From: Phycisphaeraceae bacterium
Lineage (GTDB): Bacteria > Planctomycetota > Phycisphaerae > Phycisphaerales > UBA1924
Length of the DNA: 64,000 nucleotides
Direction: 5' to 3'
Assembly: GCA_019636795.1 (NCBI GenBank)
Contig: JAHBWW010000003.1
Coordinates: forward strand, 1-64,000
Numbering within the stretch: the first letter of the stretch is position 1; every line of letters starts with the position of its first letter. Both the position numbers and the translations under genes were made by a program. Shown one piece after another: positions 23,570 through 31,238 of the stretch. The notes beneath the pieces are model-generated. The model was not told the DNA's origin and made no database searches. It saw only the letters and a program-made list of their open reading frames with translations.

Positions 23570-25966
23570 TCACTCAGACTTGGTCGCTTCGATCGCCCCG
23601 CGCACGCCGCCGCGCACTGTCACTTCCCAGAAAGTGAGTAAGCCGCCGTACAAGCCGCGCCTGCCCTTGGGTTCGTACTCTGCCTCGGCCAGTTTGCGTA
23701 GCGTGGCCAGTGCTCCCTCGTGCTCCTGTCGCACGCTCTGCGCCGGGCGAATCGCGTTCAGGCCGCCCATGATGCTGCCGAAGACCCGCTCGCGGCGCGA
23801 GGTGTCGCCGTCGATCCAGACGTCGATCTTCCGCTGGTCGAGGCTGATGCGCACGGTCGCGCGGCAGTCCTGTTCGCTGAGCGTGAACTGATCGCGGAAG
23901 AGTTGCGTCTGCGGGTCGAGGATGTCGCGGTAGCGCCGCCCGATGAAGCGCAGCACCATCCACTCGGGCAGGTGCTCATACTTCGCGGCCCAGCATGTCG
24001 CGCCGTCGGGCTTGACAAACGGCGCGCGGCGGCGCTCCAGCAGATCGGGCACGAGCACCGCCCCCGACGGCCTGCCGCCCTCGCCTTCGATGTCGAAGAT
24101 CAGTTCGCAGGCTTTCATGAGCTCGAGCACGCGGCGACGATCCGGCTGAGAAAAGGACAGACGCTGCCAGAGTTCGTCGGCATCTGCGTTGCCCGTGTCG
24201 CGCACAGGCAGCAGGTGATTGAGTTGCGCCGCCGTGATGACGCCGTACTCGTGGTCGCCCGTACCCGCGCGCACGAGTGTGTAGGCCGGACCCTTGACCC
24301 AGCGCGGATTGAACAGCAGGTCGGCCAGTTCGCTCGAGTTCCGCACCGTCGGGTCATCGCCGACGTAGTGCAGCACACCGAGGTTGCGCAGATCGTGCAG
24401 GCAGACGTCGCGCAGCGACGAGTGGAGGCCGTACTCTTCGCAGGTTCGCTTGTAGGCCTGCGTCGTGACGTACTTCTGACTCTTGCCGCTGTCCTGGCCG
24501 TGCGTGCCCTCGGGCGGGAACTCATCGTCGAGCCAGGCGGCCACCTCGTGAAAGGCTTCGGGATAGGGCGTGCTGACGCCGGGCAGGTGCGCGATGTGCC
24601 CGTCGATGATCGCGCGCAGCCGCGTGATCGCGTCCCGGTGCTCGCGCTCGCGCGCGGCTCGCTCGCCGCGCGAAAGTTGGTCATTCCATCCCATGCCATC
24701 GACGACCGCCAGGATGTTCAGGCCGGTCTGCTCTCGCAGCGCGCCGGCGGTCAGGGCTTCGAGCGGGCGCGGCTGTCCGGCCGGCACGCGATCGCAGCCG
24801 GCGATGACGACGATCACGGGCGGGCCGCCTGCGTTCCCGCTGCCGTCGCCGCGCCGCCCGGCTTCTTCGGCGATGGTGCGCAGCCAGTAGTCGAGATGAT
24901 TCCCGGCGCGGCTGCGGGCCGCATCGACGACGACGAGGAACAGGTTGCGTCGGTCCGAGAGAAAGAAGCGGTGGGCGCTGTGCAGTTCGCTCTGGCCGCC
25001 GAAATCCCAGACCAGCAGCGTGACCCGTTGCGTGCCGCCCTCCCACTGCGCCTCCGTGGGCACGCGCAGGTGGGCGATATTGTGCGTGCTGGGTTCGTGT
25101 GCGTTGTAATACAGGGGATCGTCGCCAAACACACGCTCGCGCAGGTGCGTTTTGCCGAGGCGGCCATCGCCCAGAATGACGACCTTGGCCGCCCACAACG
25201 GTTCGCCAGCCTGCTCAAGCCAGCGCCGCATGAGGGCAGGGTCGTTGGTATCAACCACTTCGTCCGAGAGAATGGTGATGGGATTGGAAAACAGAAACAG
25301 TCGTTGAAGTGTGGCCAGCGGTCGGCCGGGCTGTGTCAGCGCGAGCAGGGCGCGGGCCGCATCGTCATCGAGGCCGTTGTTGCGCAGATCGAGTAAAGTC
25401 AGGCTTGTCAGACGCTCAAGCGCCAACGCGAGTGCAGACGCACCCTCCGGGCCCATGCAGTTATTCCCCAGATCGAGTACGTTCAGTCTTGTCAGATGTT
25501 TGAGCCCCGAAGCCAGCACTGCCATGCCTCTGGGGCCGAAGTCGTTGTAACTCAGGTAGAACCCGGTCAGGCTTGTCAGGCGTTCAAGCGCCGACGCGAG
25601 TGAAGCAGCACCACCCGGGCCAATACCGTTCTCAGTCAAATCGAGATCGATCAGGTTCGTGAGGCGTGCAATCGTTGGCGCGAGTTCGGCAACACCATCT
25701 GGACCGAGGCTGTTGGCACCCAGATTGAACCATTTCAGGCTCGTCAACTGTTCGAGCGCTGGCGCGAGCACAGTGGCACCCTCTGCGCCGAGTCGGTTGT
25801 CCCACACGTTGAGTGTGGTCAGGTGTTCGGCCAGCGCGGGCAGGCGAGAGGCGAGAATGGAAGCCTGTCTTCCCTCGAGTGTCCTACGCAGGTCAAGTTC
25901 CGTCGCCCGGTCCCGGGCGGCTTTGTCGAGCAGGGCGATGAGTTCGGCGTCGGTCAGTCTGGCCAT
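23570..25966 (-). CDS. LRR-Roc-COR GTPase
   Basis: A 798-residue protein. The ATG at 25966 is preferred to GTG 25972. Residues about 20-235 are seven to eight ribonuclease-inhibitor-type leucine-rich repeats of 28 residues (LTSLKWFNLGANSLGPDGVA and variants). Residues about 255-440 are a Roc GTPase: G1 ILGDGRLGKTHLRE (about 265), G3 LLVWDFGGQSELHSAH (about 320) and G4 as VIAGCDRV instead of NKxD. The COR dimerisation region follows (ELADLLFNPRWVKG; VLRFIGRRYRD). The C-terminal 100 residues are basic and unassigned. Bacterial Roc-COR proteins are nucleotide-regulated dimers of largely unknown function. Its setting among repeats suggests an accessory role, perhaps sensing or conflict. That role is inference. 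Confidence 0.88.
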   Translation of the reverse strand: MARLTDAELIALLDKAARDRATELDLRRTLEGRQASILASRLPALAEHLTTLNVWDNRLGAEGATVLAPALEQLTSLKWFNLGANSLGPDGVAELAPTIARLTNLIDLDLTENGIGPGGAASLASALERLTSLTGFYLSYNDFGPRGMAVLASGLKHLTRLNVLDLGNNCMGPEGASALALALERLTSLTLLDLRNNGLDDDAARALLALTQPGRPLATLQRLFLFSNPITILSDEVVDTNDPALMRRWLEQAGEPLWAAKVVILGDGRLGKTHLRERVFGDDPLYYNAHEPSTHNIAHLRVPTEAQWEGGTQRVTLLVWDFGGQSELHSAHRFFLSDRRNLFLVVVDAARSRAGNHLDYWLRTIAEEAGRRGDGSGNAGGPPVIVVIAGCDRVPAGQPRPLEALTAGALREQTGLNILAVVDGMGWNDQLSRGERAAREREHRDAITRLRAIIDGHIAHLPGVSTPYPEAFHEVAAWLDDEFPPEGTHGQDSGKSQKYVTTQAYKRTCEEYGLHSSLRDVCLHDLRNLGVLHYVGDDPTVRNSSELADLLFNPRWVKGPAYTLVRAGTGDHEYGVITAAQLNHLLPVRDTGNADADELWQRLSFSQPDRRRVLELMKACELIFDIEGEGGRPSGAVLVPDLLERRRAPFVKPDGATCWAAKYEHLPEWMVLRFIGRRYRDILDPQTQLFRDQFTLSEQDCRATVRISLDQRKIDVWIDGDTSRRERVFGSIMGGLNAIRPAQSVRQEHEGALATLRKLAEAEYEPKGRRGLYGGLLTFWEVTVRGGVRGAIEATKSE

Positions 25967-26078
25967 GAGCACAGGATACCCGCAGTGTCAAGACCCCGGT
26001 GCGGCACGCTGGCCGGGAGGCGGAGCGCACGCATGGCCGGACGCGGACGCGGGGCGCGGTTGACCACATTGCTCCGTG

Positions 26079-26129
26079 GCCGTAGTGATGTCTGTCATAG
26101 CCATGCAGAGTCATGGCCATGGCACCCGG
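26079..26129 (+). repeat. Palindromic repeat, copy D
   Basis: GCCGTAGTGATGTCTGTCAT, then AGCCATGCAGAGTCATGGCC, then ATGGCACCCGG. It differs from copy C at scattered positions, some of them paired changes within the stem (AGCCATG/CATGGC kept). It lies about 115 bases upstream of the LRR-Roc-COR start. Confidence 0.8.
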
Positions 26130-26239
26130 TCACGATTTCGGTGTCGGCGGGCGTCAACTTCAGCCGGATGGGTCTTCACCCCGCGTTGCGGGCCTCAACA
26201 ACGCGGATTTTCGGCCCGTCAACCAATATCGGGGGGGGC

Positions 26240-26428
26240 GTAACCGAAAGCCCGACTCATGAGCCCGAAGGCTGCGCTCATGACTCCCGGAGCCGGGCGC
26301 TTGAGTCCGAAGACTGCGCTCAAGAGTCGCAAAGCCGGACTCATGAGACCGAAGGCTGCGCTCACGACTCCAGGTCTGGGACACCTGACGCCGAACATCG
26401 AGAGCATGCGTTCAGGAGCCGGGATCAT
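26240..26428. repeat. 21-bp tandem array 2 (nine units)
   Basis: Units of exactly 21 bases start at 26240, 26261, 26282, 26303, 26324, 26345, 26366, 26387 and 26408. Alternate units are more alike, such as GAGCCCGAAGGCTGCGCTCA and GAGACCGAAGGCTGCGCTCA, so the higher period is 42. It is unrelated in sequence to array 1. Heptad peptides are open in several frames (forward EPEGCAHDSRSRAL; reverse MSAAFGLMSRAFG). No ribosome binding site or clear start favours a gene. Confidence 0.85.
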
Positions 26429-26510
26429 GACCCGCTCCGTTTCGCCGCACGCGCACGTCCTCCCTGCCCTCGTCGTGATTGCTGCTGACTCACGGTTCGA
26501 GCGTCATCAA

Positions 26511-26614
26511 GGCACGCCGACCGCTGCGCGTCGTTCCGATCGAGGACCTGGTTGACTGGTGAGAGGCAGGAAAGGCACACCGACCGCTCAGAGCTGTTCC
26601 GATCGGGGACATGG
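26511..26614 (+). repeat. Direct repeat pair, about 41 bases, 63 bases apart
   Basis: GGCACGCCGACCGCT...GTTCCGATCGAGGACCTGG at 26511-26551 recurs as GGCACACCGACCGCT...GTTCCGATCGGGGACATGG at 26574-26614. The offset is 63 bases, three times 21. The pair lies in the non-coding gap between array 2 and the rsmG stop. Confidence 0.7.
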
Positions 26615-26653
26615 ATCGAACGGCACGGGCGGTGCTGCTCGCTGCCGCTCTCG

Positions 26654-27448
26654 TCAGCCCAGCGGCTTGCGTTTCGGTTCGCCGCTGGCTCTTGGGTACT
26701 TGCCCGGCGTCGGGCGGGACTTGTCGAGCACCACGATGCGGCCGGTCGGGGTTTGAATGACGCCGCCGACGCTTACGCATAGCGCGTGCAGCGCTTTGCG
26801 GGCCTCGGCCAGTTCTTCTTCGGCCCGCTCGCCCTTGGTCAGCAGCACCTGCCCGCCCACCGCCGCCAGCGGCACCGTCAGTTCGGCCAGCATCGCCACT
26901 TTCCCCACCGCGCGGGCCAGCACCGCATCGAACGCCGCCCGCCCCGCTCCCGCGCCGCCGGGCCCGTTTGATTGCCCATACGTCTCGGCCCGATCGTGGA
27001 CCACGCTCACGTTGGCCAGCCCGAGTTCGGCCGCCGCGTGCCGCAGGAACGCTGCCTTCTTGCCGGTGGCGTCGAGCAGCGTGAACCGAAGATGCGGCAG
27101 GACGATCGCCAGCGGCACACCGGGCAGCCCGCCGCCCGAGCCGACATCGATCACCCGCGCACCATCGGGCAGTTCGGCCAGCAGCGGCAGCAGCGTCAGC
27201 GCATCAAAGATCAGTTTCTCCCACGCCTCGGCCGGGTCGCGCACCGCCGTCAGGTTCACCATCGCGCTGGCCGCCAGCAGCAGCCCCAGGTATTGCCCGA
27301 GGCGTTCGACCTCGCCCGGCTCGAAGACAATGCCCGCCTCGGCCGCAAGCTGGACGAACCGCTCGGTAGGCACCAGCGGCCGGGCCGCCGGCGGAAACAC
27401 GATCTCAGCGCGTAAGGGCCCGCCCGCTGAATCCGGCGCTGCGTCCAT
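26654..27448 (-). CDS. rsmG: 16S rRNA (guanine-N7) methyltransferase RsmG/GidB
   Basis: A protein of 264 residues if started at ATG 27448; GTG 27401, six bases beyond the rodA stop, would give 249, nearer the family length. It methylates G527 of 16S rRNA using S-adenosylmethionine. Visible motifs are the SAM-binding loop ARVIDVGSGGGLPGVPLAI (about 108-126), RFTLLDATGKKAAFLRHAA and the conserved VLARAVGKVAML. The gene follows rodA on the reverse strand, and its probable start overlaps the rodA end, so it is read in the PBP2-RodA unit. Confidence 0.9.
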   Translation of the reverse strand: MDAAPDSAGGPLRAEIVFPPAARPLVPTERFVQLAAEAGIVFEPGEVERLGQYLGLLLAASAMVNLTAVRDPAEAWEKLIFDALTLLPLLAELPDGARVIDVGSGGGLPGVPLAIVLPHLRFTLLDATGKKAAFLRHAAAELGLANVSVVHDRAETYGQSNGPGGAGAGRAAFDAVLARAVGKVAMLAELTVPLAAVGGQVLLTKGERAEEELAEARKALHALCVSVGGVIQTPTGRIVVLDKSRPTPGKYPRASGEPKRKPLG

Positions 27449-28715
27449 AGGGCCGCGTGGCGTAGAAGAGTTCTTCATCATCATCAGCGTATTCAAACGA
27501 ATCGCGGTACGGCGGACGCGGGCGGTGCAGCGCCACATTGACGATCAGCCCCGTCATCAGCCAGGTCGTGACCATGCTCGACCCGCCGTAACTCACAAAC
27601 GGTAGGGTGATGCCGATGATCGGCAGCAGGCCGACGTTCATGCCGATGTTGATGATCATCTGCGCCGTGATGAAGCCCGCAAAGCCCACGCACACAATCC
27701 GCCCGAACGGCTCGCGGCACGAAGCCGAGACCAGCAGCGCCCCCGCGATCCAGAGCAGGTACAGCCCGATCACCGCGGCCCCGCCGACGAGCCCGAAGCG
27801 CGCCACGATCACCGCGTAGATCATGTCGTTGTGCCGCTCGGGCAGACGGTTGTAATGCACGATCGCCCGCGCCTGCGACTCGCCCAGCCCGCTGGCCTGC
27901 CCGGCCCCGATGAGCGTCTGGGCGCGGAAACTCTGGAAGTTGATGTCCTGCTCGCTCGAACGGTCGCCGCTGACCTGCTGAGCCATCGCGATCAGCCGCG
28001 TCTTCTGGTGCGGCTGAAGCAGCGGATACAGCAGCGGCGCCGTCGCCACCGTCAGCACCAGAATGAGCACCAGATGCCGCAGCCTCGCGCCCGCCGCGAT
28101 CAGCATGCCCGCCAGCGACGGCACAAACAGAATCGCCGTGCCCAGGTCGGGCTGAAGCGTGATGAGCCCCGCAGGCGGGATCGTCAGCAGCCCCGGCACG
28201 ATCAGCCCGCGAAACTGCCGATGCTGCGTGCGAAAGCGAAGATAGCGAGCAACCACCAGCACATACGCGATCTTGGCCAGTTCCGCCGGCTGAAAGTCGG
28301 TAAAGCCCAGGTTGATCCAGCCGCGGGCCCCGTTGCGCGGCGTGACGATCGACGCGGGCACGAACGGCAGCAGCAGAAACACCAGCAGGCCCAGCACCAC
28401 CGCCATGCCCACCCACGACAGCAGACCCAGCACGCGATAGTGCGGAAGCGCGACCACCGTCGCAGCGAGCATGCCGATCGTGACGAAGACAATCTGCCGC
28501 CACGCCTCGCTGGCCAGATCCGCCCCGCCCGAAAGATTCTGCGCTACATCGATCGACGCCACCCCAAGCATCGACAGCGCCACACCCGCAAGCACGCACA
28601 GCCACGACGCATTGATCAGCCGCACACTCTGAATCACCGTGTCACGCGATGACGATGAGCCCTTGATCAGACTCGTCAGCGCGTGCAGGCCGTGCTCGGC
28701 GTCGAGCCGCACCAT
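27405..28715 (-). CDS. rodA: Rod-shape peptidoglycan polymerase RodA (SEDS family)
   Basis: A 436-residue integral membrane protein with about ten helices. It is a SEDS glycosyltransferase that polymerises lipid II during wall elongation with the transpeptidase encoded just upstream. Family motifs are present: GARGWINLGFTDFQPAELAK, LQPDLGTAILFVPSL, GQASGLGESQARAIVHYNRL, PERHNDMIYAVIVARFGLVG and the terminal ITLPFVSYGGSSM. The ATG at 28715 shares one base with the TAA of the PBP2 gene, which fixes the start. The upstream extension of the frame lies inside PBP2. A C-terminal hydrophilic tail of about 45 residues (YADDDEELFYATRPYG) is longer than usual. Confidence 0.93.
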   Translation of the reverse strand: MVRLDAEHGLHALTSLIKGSSSSRDTVIQSVRLINASWLCVLAGVALSMLGVASIDVAQNLSGGADLASEAWRQIVFVTIGMLAATVVALPHYRVLGLLSWVGMAVVLGLLVFLLLPFVPASIVTPRNGARGWINLGFTDFQPAELAKIAYVLVVARYLRFRTQHRQFRGLIVPGLLTIPPAGLITLQPDLGTAILFVPSLAGMLIAAGARLRHLVLILVLTVATAPLLYPLLQPHQKTRLIAMAQQVSGDRSSEQDINFQSFRAQTLIGAGQASGLGESQARAIVHYNRLPERHNDMIYAVIVARFGLVGGAAVIGLYLLWIAGALLVSASCREPFGRIVCVGFAGFITAQMIINIGMNVGLLPIIGITLPFVSYGGSSMVTTWLMTGLIVNVALHRPRPPYRDSFEYADDDEELFYATRPYGRSAGFSGRALTR

Positions 28716-31075
28716 TACAGATACCCCTCGGCCCGCAGAGCCCACAGGATCTGGTTCGTGATCGGCCCGCTCACCCGCCCGCCGCTGCCCGCGTAATCCA
28801 TCACCACCGCGATCGCATAGCGCGGCCCCTGACCCTTCGGGCCCACCAGCACCACGAACCACGAATGATCGCCCGTGCGCACAATCTCGGCGGGCATCGG
28901 CCCGTCGCCATCGGGGTCGTAGCGCACGTCGGGTGCCGTCGCCGTGCCCGTCTTGCCCCAGACATCGACGCCGGGCATGTTGAAGATCGGCTCGCGGCGA
29001 CTGATGCCGTTGGCCACGTACGTCAGATGATGCCCGGTGCCGTTCTGATGATTCACCGACAGCGACAGGCCTTCGAGAGCCTCGGCCACACTGCGCCGGT
29101 TCAGCCCCAGATCCACCGGATCGGACGAACCTTCATTGGCAATCAGCCTCGGCGCAATGCGGTAGCCCGCCCGCGCCAGGGTCGCGTACGCATCGGCCGC
29201 GTGCAGCGGCGTCCATGTCACAGGCCCCTGCCCGATGCCCATCAGGATCGCGTCCTGAATCCCAAGCCTCGACGCATCGACCGACCCGCCGCCCGCCGAC
29301 ATCGTGCCGATGCTCCCCGGCCACTCGGGCCCGGCACCCAGTCCCGGCGCCGTGCCCACGCCGAACTGCTCATACACGCTCGTCACCCCCCGAGGCCCCA
29401 TCCGCTGGCCCAGCGTGTAGAAATAGATATTGCACGACCGCTGCAAGGCTTCGGGTGCCTTGAGCCCATGGCCGTCGGGGCTGTGCGTCGCGTTGTAGTG
29501 CTTGTAGATCCAGCAGCGAAACAGCGTCGGCTGATTGGGCAGCAGGTGGCCTGTGCAGGCGATGCCATGATCCAGATCCGCCCGCCCCATCGTGCTCGCC
29601 CCCACCAGCATCATCGCCTTGGCGATCGAACCCGGAGGATACGGCTTGGCAATCGCACGGTTCACATACGGCGCGTTGATCGCGATAAATCGCTCGTTGG
29701 CCGCCGCATCATCGAACCACATCCCCTCGCGCGGCACGTGCGGCGTGGACACCATCGCCAGCACCTCGGCCCGATCAATGTCAAGCACCACCGCCGCGCC
29801 ATACAGCGGCGTCCCGATCGGTAACTCGGTGTTGGCGTGCCACGGCTGCACCTGCGCCAGCCCCACCGCCGGATCCATCAGCGCCTGAATCCGCGCCTGG
29901 AGCATCACATCGATCGTCAGATACACATCATCACCTGGCGATGGCGCCAGTTCATCGACCAGCCCTGTGTCCAGATGAATCGTCCGCAGGCCCCGCAGCC
30001 CGCGCAGCCGATGCTCGCGCGCACTTTCGATGCCCGCGATGCCCACCGCGTCGTTCGGGAAGTAACGCCCGCGATCAACCCCCCCGCTCGTCACCGACTG
30101 GGCACGCAGCGACAGATCGGAACTCAACGCCGCCTCCCGAGCCGCGATCTCCTCACGCGTCGGCTTAGCTCGCACCCGCCCCAGAAGATGCCATCCGACC
30201 CCGGTCGCGTCAATACTCACGCTGCCATCGCCTCGGATCGGCTCGGGCAGTGTCGAAAGCCCGATGTCCACCGCCACGCGATCAAACGGGTACGTCCGAT
30301 CCGAGACATCGATCACCTCGAGCCCGGGTAGTCGAGGCACACGGCGCTCCTGCGTTCCGTTGCGGCTGAGCACCGGCACATCCTGCTCGGCCAGCCGCAG
30401 AAACCGAAAGCCAAGGTCGTCGGGAAGATCGCGCACGATCACATGCGCCGACTTCTGCTCGGCGATCGGTGCCAGGGCCCGCCGCCGGATGTCCGCGACA
30501 GCACGCTCATCGAGCACCCGGCCGCTCACGCGGTATTCATCGACCGCGCTGGCGATGCGACCCTCGACCAGTTGCTCATGCATGCGATCGACCCGTGCGA
30601 CCGCCGCCGCCGCCGCCGCGTCGAGCACGCTCCGCTCGATCCCGCACTGGGCCGCGATGTCGTTCCACATCGCCGACACATGCTGCTCGAACTGGGCCTG
30701 GGCTGCATCGGTCAAACGCTCGCGCTCGCTGGCGCCGAGCAGATCCCACCGATCCACATTGTCGATGCGCGCCTGCGCCACCGCCTGCGACCGCGCCCAC
30801 TCGCCGCTGAGGACCGCATACGACACCGCCAGAGCGTAACTCGGGCGATCGGCCGCCAGCACGCGACCCGTTCGATCGAGAATGCGCCCGCGCGTCGTCG
30901 GAATCCACGAGTGCTTGAGCAGCCTCGACTTGGCCTCGGCCCGCAATTCTTCGCCCTTGACCAGCGTCAGCCTCGCCGTCTGAGCACTCAGCACCGTCGC
31001 CGCACCGATCGAGGCCATGAACAGCAACGCCAGGCGACGGTGAAACATGCTCGGGATGAATCCTGTATTCGCCAT
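28715..31075 (-). CDS. mrdA: Penicillin-binding protein 2 (transpeptidase)
   Basis: A 786-residue class B PBP that cross-links peptidoglycan. There is one N-terminal membrane helix (LALLFMASIGAATVLSA). The PBP dimer-like domain begins TTRGRILDRTGRVLAADRPS. The transpeptidase domain has the active Ser in PPGSIAKAMML (SxxK), the SxN motif as LQRSCNIYFYTLG and the KTG box as VWGKTGTATAP. It is longer than the roughly 630 residues of Escherichia coli PBP2 because of an Ala/Arg-rich insertion at about 100-230 (AAAAAAVARVDRMHEQLVEG). The ATG 31075 is chosen over the GTG 18 bases earlier. It is followed by rodA with a one-base overlap, the classical elongasome pair. Confidence 0.92.
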   Translation of the reverse strand: MANTGFIPSMFHRRLALLFMASIGAATVLSAQTARLTLVKGEELRAEAKSRLLKHSWIPTTRGRILDRTGRVLAADRPSYALAVSYAVLSGEWARSQAVAQARIDNVDRWDLLGASERERLTDAAQAQFEQHVSAMWNDIAAQCGIERSVLDAAAAAAVARVDRMHEQLVEGRIASAVDEYRVSGRVLDERAVADIRRRALAPIAEQKSAHVIVRDLPDDLGFRFLRLAEQDVPVLSRNGTQERRVPRLPGLEVIDVSDRTYPFDRVAVDIGLSTLPEPIRGDGSVSIDATGVGWHLLGRVRAKPTREEIAAREAALSSDLSLRAQSVTSGGVDRGRYFPNDAVGIAGIESAREHRLRGLRGLRTIHLDTGLVDELAPSPGDDVYLTIDVMLQARIQALMDPAVGLAQVQPWHANTELPIGTPLYGAAVVLDIDRAEVLAMVSTPHVPREGMWFDDAAANERFIAINAPYVNRAIAKPYPPGSIAKAMMLVGASTMGRADLDHGIACTGHLLPNQPTLFRCWIYKHYNATHSPDGHGLKAPEALQRSCNIYFYTLGQRMGPRGVTSVYEQFGVGTAPGLGAGPEWPGSIGTMSAGGGSVDASRLGIQDAILMGIGQGPVTWTPLHAADAYATLARAGYRIAPRLIANEGSSDPVDLGLNRRSVAEALEGLSLSVNHQNGTGHHLTYVANGISRREPIFNMPGVDVWGKTGTATAPDVRYDPDGDGPMPAEIVRTGDHSWFVVLVGPKGQGPRYAIAVVMDYAGSGGRVSGPITNQILWALRAEGYL

Positions 31076-31238
31076 GATGCCCCGGACTGGCACAACCTGT
31101 GCCCGATTCCCAACAACTCTAGAGACTCAATCGGTACGAACGTCGCGTTCTCCACAACTCCCGCGTCGAGTCGCCGCACCCCGTGAGCGCATGGTCTACC
31201 ATGCCGTGAGCCGGCTTTCCCCGAGGCACCCCAGGTCG

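Noticed and set aside
23720-25396. 558-residue open frame on + antisense to the Roc-COR gene
   Set aside because: It is a shadow of high-GC codons; the reverse strand has complete LRR and GTPase motifs.
23310-26428. The 21-bp arrays as CRISPR arrays
   Set aside because: Units are contiguous with no unique spacers, and no cas gene is present.
25823-26488. 221-residue frame on + through array 2
   Set aside because: Upstream part overlaps the Roc-COR gene and repeat D; only the array keeps it open.
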